A program made the translations under genes and the position numbers. The notes beneath the pieces were generated by a model. The model was given only the letters and a program-made list of their open reading frames with translations. It was not told the DNA's origin and searched no databases. From assembly GCA_003222375.1 (NCBI GenBank), contig QHVX01000245.1:2998-9039 (forward strand): DNA of 6,042 nucleotides, in the 5' to 3' direction. The number at the start of each line of letters is the position of its first letter. Within the stretch, counting starts at the first letter, position 1. Positions 1 to 5,899 of the stretch are shown one piece after another. This DNA is from Acidobacteriota bacterium. GTDB taxonomy: Bacteria > Acidobacteriota > Thermoanaerobaculia > Gp7-AA8.

Positions 1-1239
1 CATTTGACTATCGGGTGTGAACGCCGGGTCTTTCAACCGAGCGCCGCGCGTGATCCGGCGCGTTCCGCGGTCCAAATCCCAGAGGTACAGATCGGAGAGG
101 ATCGAAAACGACGCGACATATTCGAGATCCGAATACGCGATCGCCCGGCCGTCCGCTCTCCACGACAGGGGCGATACGGAATTGATTGCGTGCGTCGCAA
201 TGTCGCGATTCGACGCGACGTCGCGAACGCGGATCGTCGCGCGCTCGAACGGACCGCGATGGCTGTACGCCACGCGCGTTCCGTCAGGGGAAAGAATCGG
301 GTTGATGGTGTCGTATCCCTGGCTGGTGAGCTTCTCACGTGTTGTGAGACCGTCGGCGGCCAGCTTGTCGCGCTCCGCGCGGTAGGTGCGCTGCTGTTCG
401 ACGCTCCACTGTTGCCACAGCTCTTTCATGCTGACGCCGTAGACGTCTTCCGCCGACGCGTTCACGCGGAACGGCATGACGTTGCCGGAGTAGTCGTTCA
501 TGAAGAGTCGCAGCTTGTCGACGCCGCGCGTCGTCGCGAGCCACGATAGAAACTTCGATCCGTAGTAGTAGCGCGCGCCACCTACCGGCCAATACGGACT
601 CAATCCGCTCGCCTGGGCCTCGGTCGCCCATCGATCTTCCACGGCCGCCGTGCGCAGGACCATGTCGACGTACGTTCCTCGCAGCCGTCCGGCATTCGTG
701 TTTTCCGTTTCGGATACCGTGGCGATGCCCTCGATGAACCACAGCGGTGAAAAGAGATTCGGAAAGCTGAAGAGAAGTGGATTCCGGCCGAAGACCATCC
801 GCATCGCGCGCCCGAAACCGCGCGCCTGATCAAGGTGCAGGATATGTGTGTATTCGTGCGTCAAAACGAGGTTGAGCCAGTCGTCGTAGTTTGCGATTGG
901 CGAGGACGGATCGCCGCCCGGCGCGGTGACGTAGATCTCGACGCGATTGCTTGGAAACGGAGTCGCCGATCCGTTCGAGAAATCCACATGATCGGCGAGG
1001 ACCACATCCGTGCGTCCCGACGGTTGCCATCCCATCATCGGCACCAGACGCGCATAAGCGTTCTCTGCATACACGGCAGCGCGCGATGCGAGATCTTCTT
1101 CGCCCTGGTGGTAGTGAATGTAGAAGTGTTCGGTCGTAATGGTGTGCCAGCGGAAGGCGGGCGGATACGCCGACGCCGCGTGCATCTGAGCAGCAGCAAA
1201 AAGAGCGAACAACAGTGTGCTGCCTCTCCGCATATGCAT
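1..1239 (-). CDS. Exported HExxH metallopeptidase-like protein with TolB-type beta-propeller (3' partial)
   Basis: The frame is open on the minus strand from 1239 to the left edge (413 codons, no stop), so the C-terminus lies outside the window. Residues 1-25 form a signal peptide: a basic MRR stretch, a hydrophobic core with LLFALFAAA, and an A-S-A cleavage site before YPPAF. The catalytic domain covers about 30-290. HEYTH at 128-132 is a HExxH zinc motif, and WFIEG at 167-171 supplies the likely third ligand, Glu170, as in gluzincin (peptidase MA-like) proteins. From about 300 on, PD40/TolB-like propeller blades begin, seen as SPDG at 317-320, RADGR at 361-365 and FTPDS at 407-411. The protein is probably periplasmic or outer-surface; its substrate is unknown. 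ATG codons at 1254, 1239 and 1233 are all in frame. I chose 1239 because GGAG lies 9 nt upstream of it; 1233 remains possible. The gene is divergent from the membrane protein starting at 1253. Confidence 0.85.
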   Translation of the reverse strand, partial: MHMRRGSTLLFALFAAAQMHAASAYPPAFRWHTITTEHFYIHYHQGEEDLASRAAVYAENAYARLVPMMGWQPSGRTDVVLADHVDFSNGSATPFPSNRVEIYVTAPGGDPSSPIANYDDWLNLVLTHEYTHILHLDQARGFGRAMRMVFGRNPLLFSFPNLFSPLWFIEGIATVSETENTNAGRLRGTYVDMVLRTAAVEDRWATEAQASGLSPYWPVGGARYYYGSKFLSWLATTRGVDKLRLFMNDYSGNVMPFRVNASAEDVYGVSMKELWQQWSVEQQRTYRAERDKLAADGLTTREKLTSQGYDTINPILSPDGTRVAYSHRGPFERATIRVRDVASNRDIATHAINSVSPLSWRADGRAIAYSDLEYVASFSILSDLYLWDLDRGTRRITRGARLKDPAFTPDSQM

Positions 1240-1252
1240 TAATAATCGCTCC
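1238..1252. promoter_or_regulatory. AT-rich island between divergent start codons; possible back-to-back -10 elements
   Basis: Only 13 bp separate the chosen start codons of the two divergent genes. This gap contains the AT-rich string TTAATAAT in otherwise GC-rich DNA. On the plus strand AATAAT ends 6 bp before ATG 1253; on the minus strand TATTAA ends 5 bp before ATG 1233. Both spacings would suit a -10 element driving a leaderless mRNA. I see no clear -35 hexamer on either side and no Shine-Dalgarno sequence before 1253. The promoter call is inference. Confidence 0.25.
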
Positions 1253-1555
1253 ATGGTTCGTGCCGCAACCGCTGTTTTTGGCGCCGCCGTCGCCATCGGC
1301 ATCGCGCCGTTGCTGCAATTCCGCGCCGCGCCGGGCGAGCTTCCTGGGGCGCTGCCGGCCGACAGATTGTCGCCCGCCGGGCCGGTGGTGCAATTCTCAG
1401 CCCTGCTCCTTTTCATCATCGCGTTCGCGATTGTCGGCAACGTCGCAGCGCGATATCTGAACGGCATCCGTTGGGCAACCATCAGCTACTGCGCCGCGCT
1501 TTTGTCTTGCTGCACGGCATCGTCGCGACCGGAATCGTCCTCGCGCGAAAGTTGA
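1253..1555 (+). pseudogene. N-terminal fragment of the GT-C-like membrane protein, separated by a frameshift
   Basis: ATG 1253 opens a frame starting MVRAATAVFGAA. It encodes a first membrane helix (about residues 4-22), a Pro/Gly/Ala-rich loop, and a second helix containing FSALLLFIIAFAIVGNVAARY (about 48-68). From about 1500 the frame loses membrane character (a Cys/Ser-rich stretch) and stops at 1555, while the next frame takes over in the middle of a hydrophobic helix. Adding one T to the T4 run at 1500-1503 joins SYCAAL to FVLLHGIVATG without a break. I read this as the first 82 or so residues of the protein that continues to 3351, not as a separate gene. No Shine-Dalgarno sequence precedes ATG 1253. 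The cause could be a sequencing or assembly error, or a genuine inactivating deletion. Confidence 0.6.
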
Positions 1556-3351
1556 ATCCGCGGTTTTCACGTGACGATGTCGTTCTCCTTCCCGTTTTTC
1601 TCGCCACATACTTCGCGTTCCTCGACATCGAGTTCGGCAAGACCGCCATTGCGACCTTCGAGCGCGCGGCGATCGCAGTTTTCGTCCTGCGCCTCATCGT
1701 GCGACGGCCGCTGGCCTTCGCCGCTGCGCCACTGGCGTTCCTGTTTGAAATCAACGGCCATGGTGGATGGCTCGCGCTGATTTGGATCATCGCGACACCG
1801 TTGATCGCGTCGCGCATCGATCGCGAACGCCTGACGGCGCGACTCCTGGCGCTGGTCATCTATCCGATCGCACTGACCGCCTACTCGCTCGCGCTGGTCG
1901 GAATCGATTCGCCGCCGCTGATCGACTTCTTCGAAGACGGCCACGATTTCCTCGTCGCGTCGGAAATGGCCCGTGGGGAGCGGCCGTACGTCGAGGTTCT
2001 GCCCACGCATGGATTTCTTTCCGACGGCGGCCTCGATTTCGTTTTCATGAAAAGCGGCGCCGACACGATCGGCAAAGTCCTCCGGGCGCGACGCGTCATC
2101 GCGGCACTGAATCTGGCTGCGATCTATTTCGTTGCGCTGGCGGCATCCGGCAGCAGCGCCGCTGGCTGCCTGGCCGTCCTCCTCGGCTTCGCTCTGTTTC
2201 CAGCGTCGACATTTTTTCTCCGGAGCATTCCCGCGCTTCTCTGTCTTGCTGTGCTGGCGACTGCGGTGCGTTTGCGATCGAACCGCTGGTTGATCGCCGG
2301 CGGAGCACTGCTCGCTCTTGCGCTGCTGACCAGCGTCGACTTCGCTGCCTACACCGGTGTCGTTGCGTTGATTCTGATTTTGCGTTGGCCGCAGTGTCTG
2401 CGAGCGGCGCGTTCCGTCGCGATCGGATTCTTCGGCGTCCTCATTCCGGCGCTGTTGTTGTTCGCGATCGGCGGATTCGCCATCGCGTTCTTCACCGGGA
2501 CTTTCGACATCGTCCGCAGCGGCCGGGTTTTCGTGAGCGGTCCGCTCGCGATTCCCGACTGTTTGCGCTCGCTCAGCGCGATGATCTGGCAGCTTCCGAA
2601 TCCGCGGTGCCTCTCGGCGGTCTTGTGGCTGGTCGCGATCATCATTTCTGCGGCTGCCTTTGCGCGCAGTCCGCTTCGCACCAGGCGGGGAGACGCAATC
2701 TGGTACGTCGGCCTGTGGGTCGCGATCGCAGGCCTTGCATGGATTGAGCGGCAGCATGGTTACTACGAATTCGCGCTGGCGGCGTTCGTCGTGGCGGTCC
2801 TGTTCCGATTTCGGCGGCATCCGGCAGCCATCGCGGTTGCGATCGCGATCGTGCTTCTTGCGCGGCCGCTGGCGCACATCTTCGACCTCGCAACGCCGCT
2901 CAGGCGCTCTCACGGTCTCCGACCGGCCGGTTGGGTGGAATTCCGCTCGCTTCCGCGCGCGCGTGACGCGGTGATGTTGCCGCGCACCGCCGCCGCTCTG
3001 GCGTCGATGCAGCGCTTTATGACGTCACAGCTCCGGCCGAGCGAGACCTTCTTCGACTTCACTTACGCCGCCCTTCTCTACTACCTGTTCAATCGGAATT
3101 GTCCGATTCCACACGCCGGAGTGCCCTTCTACGAGAGTGAGAGTGCTCAGAAAGATGTGATTGCGACTTTGCAGCGGGATCCATCGATTCGCGCGGTCGT
3201 GATCGAGTTTCCCGATGGATTGGGAATCATCGACGGCGTGCCGAATCGAATGCGCGCGCCGTTAGTGTGGAGTTACATCGAAAACAACTTCTCTCCCGCA
3301 TTTGCCGAGAATGGTGTCGCGATCTGGAAACGGCGTGAGGCGGATCACTAA
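1471..3351 (+). CDS. Polytopic membrane protein, GT-C glycosyltransferase-like (main part; N-terminus in another frame)
   Basis: This frame is open to TAA 3351. Its only early start is TTG 1471, which has no Shine-Dalgarno sequence; the first ATG is far inside, so the true N-terminus is most likely the fragment from 1253 (699 residues once joined). Numbered from 1471, about ten or more hydrophobic helices fill residues 10-490. A loop after the early helices holds FFEDGHDF (153-160) and, further on, GERPYVEV and THGF. An acidic pair in an early extracytoplasmic loop, followed by a G-x-x-x-Y segment, is typical of GT-C (PMT/ArnT-like) enzymes that transfer sugars from polyprenyl-phosphate donors. 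Residues 502-626 form a soluble tail containing FFDFTYAALLYYLFNR and AVVIEFPDG, similar to the C-terminal domain of many GT-C-like hypothetical proteins. The substrate cannot be read from the sequence, and the family call is by pattern only. Confidence 0.7.
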   Translation: MGNHQLLRRAFVLLHGIVATGIVLARKLNPRFSRDDVVLLPVFLATYFAFLDIEFGKTAIATFERAAIAVFVLRLIVRRPLAFAAAPLAFLFEINGHGGWLALIWIIATPLIASRIDRERLTARLLALVIYPIALTAYSLALVGIDSPPLIDFFEDGHDFLVASEMARGERPYVEVLPTHGFLSDGGLDFVFMKSGADTIGKVLRARRVIAALNLAAIYFVALAASGSSAAGCLAVLLGFALFPASTFFLRSIPALLCLAVLATAVRLRSNRWLIAGGALLALALLTSVDFAAYTGVVALILILRWPQCLRAARSVAIGFFGVLIPALLLFAIGGFAIAFFTGTFDIVRSGRVFVSGPLAIPDCLRSLSAMIWQLPNPRCLSAVLWLVAIIISAAAFARSPLRTRRGDAIWYVGLWVAIAGLAWIERQHGYYEFALAAFVVAVLFRFRRHPAAIAVAIAIVLLARPLAHIFDLATPLRRSHGLRPAGWVEFRSLPRARDAVMLPRTAAALASMQRFMTSQLRPSETFFDFTYAALLYYLFNRNCPIPHAGVPFYESESAQKDVIATLQRDPSIRAVVIEFPDGLGIIDGVPNRMRAPLVWSYIENNFSPAFAENGVAIWKRREADH

Positions 3352-3388
3352 GGTCCCTGACCGGCGAACCGACCTTGTGTACGGGTCC

Positions 3389-3395
3389 AAGGAGG
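3389..3395 (+). promoter_or_regulatory. Perfect Shine-Dalgarno sequence for the 39-codon ORF
   Basis: AAGGAGG lies 5 nt before ATG 3401, a full-strength ribosome binding site. It selects 3401 as the start over in-frame codons further upstream inside the 3' end of the preceding gene. Neither downstream membrane gene has a comparable site, so this one probably loads ribosomes for the whole cassette. Confidence 0.7.
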
Positions 3396-3400
3396 CGCTC

Positions 3401-3520
3401 ATGTTCATGCTCTTGACAGTAATGGTGATCCTTTCGGCTTCGCTCGTTGCCGGTAAGCGGCTTCGCGCTGCGAGAATGGCGGTGATCGTCCACAACCGAA
3501 CGCGGCGTATTCTTAGCTGA
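3401..3520 (+). CDS. 39-residue single-helix membrane microprotein
   Basis: ATG 3401 to TGA 3520 encodes 39 residues. An N-terminal hydrophobic helix (FMLLTVMVILSASLVAG, residues 2-18) is followed by a strongly basic tail (KRLRAARM, then HNRTRRILS). This arrangement predicts a single-pass protein with its basic C-terminus in the cytoplasm. The stop overlaps the next start by one base (TGATG, 3518-3522), and the next gene has no Shine-Dalgarno sequence of its own, so translational coupling is likely. It could be a small partner of the downstream membrane proteins or a leader ORF whose translation feeds them. I recognise no family. Confidence 0.6.
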   Translation: MFMLLTVMVILSASLVAGKRLRAARMAVIVHNRTRRILS

Positions 3521-4359
3521 TGCTGGTTGGCGAGCGCCGCGACATCGTCCCGATCGGAACTGAGTTGCGGTCGCTCGCCTGGCTCGGCGTGATGCTGATC
3601 GCCACCGGCGTCGGCATCGTCATCACGAAGCATTTCGATCAGATCGGGCCTCTCACGATCGCGATGGCAGTCGCCCTTGCGGCGATTGCCTGTTATGCGT
3701 TTGCAGTGTGGAAGCAAAGCAGCGTCCGCGACTACATGGTTCTCCTCGGCGCCCTCCTCATTTCCGCGGACGTCGGCTTCATCGAGAGCCAGTGGCATTT
3801 GTTAGGCAGCGAGTGGCAGCGCCACTTCCTGCTGCTCGCGGTTCTCCACGCCGCCGCGGCCTATTACTTCGGCAATCGCGCTGTCCTTTCACTCTCGGTG
3901 GCCGCACTGGCCTCGTGGTTCGGGATCGAGAAGCACGAGATTTTCTCGAGCAACGCCGATTTCGCGTTCCGCGCATTCATCTGCGCCGCCGTTCTGCTGA
4001 CGTGGCGGGTCGCCAATCGCAAAGCGGACTTCAATGGCCTCTTCGAGCACTCCGCCACGAACATCGCGTTCTGGGGCGCGCTGAGTCTGACCTTCGATCC
4101 CTCGACGAAGTACACCGGATTCCTGGTGACTGCCATCTTCGCCGCCGGCTCGTTGACCTACGGATTGAAGAGCCGGCGTGAGCTCTTCCTGATGTATGCC
4201 GGCGTGTATGGTCTGATCGCCATCGACTTCGTCGTGGTCGATTGGATTCACGAGCCGATCCTGGCCTCGTTCTATCTCCTGATTTCGACGATCGCGGCAA
4301 TTGCCGCACTATTTGCGACCCATGTCCGATTTCAAAAAGAACGCCTGGCCGACGCCTGA
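3520..4359 (+). CDS. DUF2157-like polytopic membrane protein
   Basis: The 279-residue product is almost entirely hydrophobic, with about ten predicted helices from residue 22 to the end. Features recall the DUF2157 family: an opening helix like LAWLGVMLIATGVGIVI, then an IESQWHLLG segment (88-96) between helices, where family members carry a Q-x-[WY]-H-like motif, and WFGIE after the fifth helix. The usual soluble N-terminal segment is short here (about 20 residues). The function of DUF2157 proteins is unknown to me. The gene overlaps the preceding microprotein by one base and the following gene by 38 bp, so the three are probably co-transcribed and translationally coupled. The family call rests on pattern memory, not a search. 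Confidence 0.75.
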   Translation: MLVGERRDIVPIGTELRSLAWLGVMLIATGVGIVITKHFDQIGPLTIAMAVALAAIACYAFAVWKQSSVRDYMVLLGALLISADVGFIESQWHLLGSEWQRHFLLLAVLHAAAAYYFGNRAVLSLSVAALASWFGIEKHEIFSSNADFAFRAFICAAVLLTWRVANRKADFNGLFEHSATNIAFWGALSLTFDPSTKYTGFLVTAIFAAGSLTYGLKSRRELFLMYAGVYGLIAIDFVVVDWIHEPILASFYLLISTIAAIAALFATHVRFQKERLADA

Positions 4360-5299
4360 AGAAGAGCGCGCGAAGACGTGGCGGCACATGTCGCTCATCG
4401 TCCAGATCGTGTTCTTCGTTCTGACCATCATCGCGCTTTCCGCGCTGTACGGCTTCATCACGCTTCTCAGTTTGCCTGCCGGCTGGATCGTTGCGCCGGC
4501 GTCCATCGTGGTGGCGGAGCTCTTGATCCGGCGATCGCGGTTCTGGCGAACGGGCGTCGAATCGGCGCTGTGGATCGGCGGCCTGTTCGCGTTCATCTTT
4601 TCGCTTCCGAGCTCGGGGAGAGTCGAAGCGATTCTCGTCTTCGCGGCCGCCGCTGCACTTGCTGGATGGCGTGTGCGCAATGCGCTTTTCGGTACTGCGG
4701 CGGTGACTCTGGTCGTCGCGTACGTTGCCGCGAAGGGGTGGCATTGGCTCGCCCTCTTGTTGGCGATTGGCGTTGCGTTGATCGCTCTCGCCGGACTCGC
4801 GCGCGAATGGCAGCGGCCATCGACAGAGATGCTGTGGCAGTTTTTGATTCTCGTGATGCCGATTGCCGGCTATGTCGCCGTCGCGTTGCGGCTCGAGTCG
4901 TGGACTACCGATATGAGGATCGCTGCGATCTTCGTCGGACTGGCCGCTCTTTTCACGATCGTCGGCGTTCACATGCGATTGCGAGTCCCGTTGATGACGG
5001 CCGTTCTATGCCTCGCGATCGCGATCGTCGAAGCGCACGATCTCAATCCTGTTTCGGTCGAGAGCGCTCTGATCGTGATCGGCGCGGTCACGCTCGCGTC
5101 GGCGGCCGCGATCATGCGTTCCCTTCGCGGCAAAGAAACCGGCTTCGTCCTCGGCGTCACAAAAAAGAGCGAGCTCCAGGACGTCATGAGTGTGGCTCCG
5201 ACACTGATGCCGGGACACGCAGCCGAGGGCAGCGGCGCTCCACAGCCCGTAGGCGGTGGCGGCGAATTTGGTGGCGCGGGAGCCTCGGGTAATTTCTAG
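4322..5299 (+). CDS. Ten-helix membrane protein with Gly-rich FGGAGASG tail (possibly DUF4401-like)
   Basis: The 325-residue product has a cytoplasm-like N-terminus (MSDFKKNAW, then PEEERAKTW), about ten hydrophobic helices between residues 23 and 265, a polar linker, and a C-terminal tail GGGGEFGGAGASGNF. ATG 4322 lies inside the end of the DUF2157-like gene and has no Shine-Dalgarno sequence, so coupling is likely; an in-frame TTG at 4301 is an alternative start. The segment ELLIRRSRFWRTGVESALWI after the second helix resembles DUF4401 proteins, which I recall as neighbours of DUF2157, but I am unsure. The Gly-rich tail resembles the ends of TPM/YgcG-type and DUF2207 membrane-associated proteins. 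The function is unknown. The two genes probably make an envelope complex or an old duplicated pair. Confidence 0.75.
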   Translation: MSDFKKNAWPTPEEERAKTWRHMSLIVQIVFFVLTIIALSALYGFITLLSLPAGWIVAPASIVVAELLIRRSRFWRTGVESALWIGGLFAFIFSLPSSGRVEAILVFAAAAALAGWRVRNALFGTAAVTLVVAYVAAKGWHWLALLLAIGVALIALAGLAREWQRPSTEMLWQFLILVMPIAGYVAVALRLESWTTDMRIAAIFVGLAALFTIVGVHMRLRVPLMTAVLCLAIAIVEAHDLNPVSVESALIVIGAVTLASAAAIMRSLRGKETGFVLGVTKKSELQDVMSVAPTLMPGHAAEGSGAPQPVGGGGEFGGAGASGNF

Positions 5300-5304
5300 C
5301 GTCG

Positions 5305-5357
5305 GCGGAAAAGCGGAGCTGACAACCGAGAACTGAGAACCGGGAGACGTTTTCCGC
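5305..5357. repeat. 8-bp inverted repeat enclosing three 7-bp tandem units
   Basis: GCGGAAAA (5305-5312) is matched in inverted orientation by TTTTCCGC (5350-5357). Between them lie three tandem copies of a 7-mer: AACCGAG, AACTGAG, AACCGGG (5324-5344). The loop is 37 nt, so a stable hairpin is uncertain. The 8-mer is the same word that recurs in the 11-bp array downstream, so the two may share a binding factor; this is inference. Confidence 0.45.
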
Positions 5358-5382
5358 AGCGCCTCGAATAGCGCTTCTTTTT
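5358..5382 (+). terminator. Possible weak intrinsic terminator of the membrane-protein cassette
   Basis: AGCGC (5358-5362) can pair with GCGCT (5371-5375) around an 8-nt loop, followed by the T-rich run TTCTTTTT (5375-5382). A five-pair stem is short, so termination may be partial. The position, about 60 bp after stop 5299, fits the end of the cassette. Confidence 0.4.
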
Positions 5383-5406
5383 CGCCCTTTTTCCTTCCGG
5401 CTCAGT

Positions 5407-5586
5407 ACGTCAAATCCTGCGAAATCACTGCGCAAAGATTGCGGAAAAGAAGTCGCACAACGACATGTGCAAAAGATGCGGAAAAGGCGCGGAAAATCTG
5501 CGGATTCGTCGGCGGATATCCTGCGAGAATCCGGTGGGAAAGCGGTGGGAAAGCGACGGAAATGCGGTCGAGCGCCTGCGAACTAA
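5407..5586. repeat. Degenerate 11-bp phased repeat array with A-tracts
   Basis: Cut every 11 bp, the segment 5466-5586 gives eleven consecutive units, among them TGTGCAAAAGA, TGCGGAAAAGG, CGCGGAAAATC, CGGTGGGAAAG (twice, exact tandem copies at 5532-5553) and CGACGGAAATG. Three more units (TGCGAAATCAC, TGCGCAAAGAT, TGCGGAAAAGA) occupy 5418-5450, with a 15-bp gap to the main block. The consensus is roughly TGCGGAAAA plus two bases. A-runs start at 5412, 5422, 5434, 5445, 5471, 5482, 5493, 5539, 5550 and 5560, mostly 10-12 bp apart. Such helical phasing predicts curved DNA or an array of protein sites on one face. Eleven is not a multiple of three, so this is not a coding repeat. Units in the middle (5499-5531) are the most decayed. 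Confidence 0.65.
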
Positions 5587-5677
5587 ATATCTGAAAGTGC
5601 GAATACTTAAGCCCGATTTGGTGTTCTCCCTCTGCGATGACTTCAGCTTGTCCTGCAACCACAACATCACGGCGCGA

Positions 5678-5684
5678 GGGAGGG
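5678..5684 (+). promoter_or_regulatory. Shine-Dalgarno-like GGGAGGG before the 48-residue ORF
   Basis: GGGAGGG ends 3 nt before ATG 5688. It is a strong purine run but close to the start, which makes the ORF plausible rather than certain. Confidence 0.4.
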
Positions 5685-5687
5685 ACA

Positions 5688-5834
5688 ATGAAGGATGTAA
5701 AGCAATCGCGTTTGGCCGCTCGTTCCCCTCTACGGTCTGTATCGCTGCAATTCCGCGAGTACCAGGTCACGGTCAAGGTGAAGTCGCCAGTGCCACGCAG
5801 CAGGCCCGGTTTACTGCGCTGGTCAGCGCGCTGA
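5688..5834 (+). CDS. Possible 48-residue basic small protein or leader ORF upstream of the reductase gene
   Basis: ATG 5688 to TGA 5834 encodes 48 residues, rich in Arg and Lys, starting MKDVKQSRLAARS and including FREYQVTVKVKS, which looks like beta-strand sequence. A purine-rich Shine-Dalgarno-like run supports the start; an in-frame ATG at 5637 has none. Third positions are GC-rich in the second half, as in real genes nearby. The ORF ends 20 bp before a strong terminator hairpin and 71 bp before the reductase start, a place where leader ORFs occur. I recognise no family, and overlapping frames across it are also open, so chance is a real alternative. Confidence 0.35.
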   Translation: MKDVKQSRLAARSPLRSVSLQFREYQVTVKVKSPVPRSRPGLLRWSAR

Positions 5835-5854
5835 GATCATCGCAATGTGAGTTG

Positions 5855-5884
5855 AAGGCGCCCCCGCGCGGGGCGCCTTTGTTT
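5855..5884 (+). terminator. Strong GC-rich intrinsic terminator / attenuator hairpin
   Basis: GGCGCCCC (5857-5864) pairs perfectly with GGGGCGCC (5870-5877) around a 5-nt loop; the flanking AA and TT add two pairs. A T-rich stretch, TTTGTTT (5878-5884), follows. This is a good intrinsic terminator with a slightly interrupted U-tract. It sits about 11 nt before the Shine-Dalgarno sequence at 5892, too close for a separate promoter in between, so it may act as a conditional attenuator of the reductase gene. Confidence 0.75.
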
Positions 5885-5890
5885 CAGTGA

Positions 5891-5899
5891 AGAGGAGAG
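5891..5899 (+). promoter_or_regulatory. Shine-Dalgarno sequence of the class II ribonucleotide reductase gene
   Basis: AGAGGAGAG contains GAGGAG (5892-5897), 8 nt before ATG 5906. This is a strong site at good spacing. It picks 5906 over the in-frame ATG at 5915. Confidence 0.65.

Noticed and set aside
2830..2850. Repeated GCGATCGC words here and elsewhere, such as near 1669, 2716 and 5015
   Set aside because: They arise from common codons (GCG, ATC, GCG) in hydrophobic helices, not from an interspersed palindromic element.
1567..2913. 448-codon minus-strand frame and the plus-strand 1767-2747 frame
   Set aside because: Both are shadow frames of the membrane protein, extremely rich in Arg, Asp and Gln, without any family motif.
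4031..4972. 313-codon minus-strand frame
   Set aside because: Arg/Asp/Ser-rich shadow opposite the two coupled membrane genes, with no plausible start signal.
5579..5610. AT-rich stretch considered as an NrdR box or promoter for the reductase gene
   Set aside because: Only about half of the NrdR palindrome matches (around CTAAATAT), no second box lies at the expected spacing, and no -35/-10 pair with proper spacing is visible.
5425..5776. Minus-strand frames of 87 and 124 codons across the repeat array
   Set aside because: The repetitive Phe/Ser-rich translations mirror the A-tract repeats, and no Shine-Dalgarno sequence or family signature is present.
5730..5855. Cobalamin riboswitch upstream of the reductase gene
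   Set aside because: Fragments such as GGTGAAGTC occur, but the B12 box and the GCCACTG core in the right order do not. A covariance search would settle it.
5465..5890. 141-codon frame starting MCKRCGKG, which looks like a zinc-ribbon or ribosomal protein L28 start
   Set aside because: The Cys/Gly/Lys pattern follows directly from the 11-bp repeats, there is no ribosome binding site, and the frame runs through the terminator hairpin.
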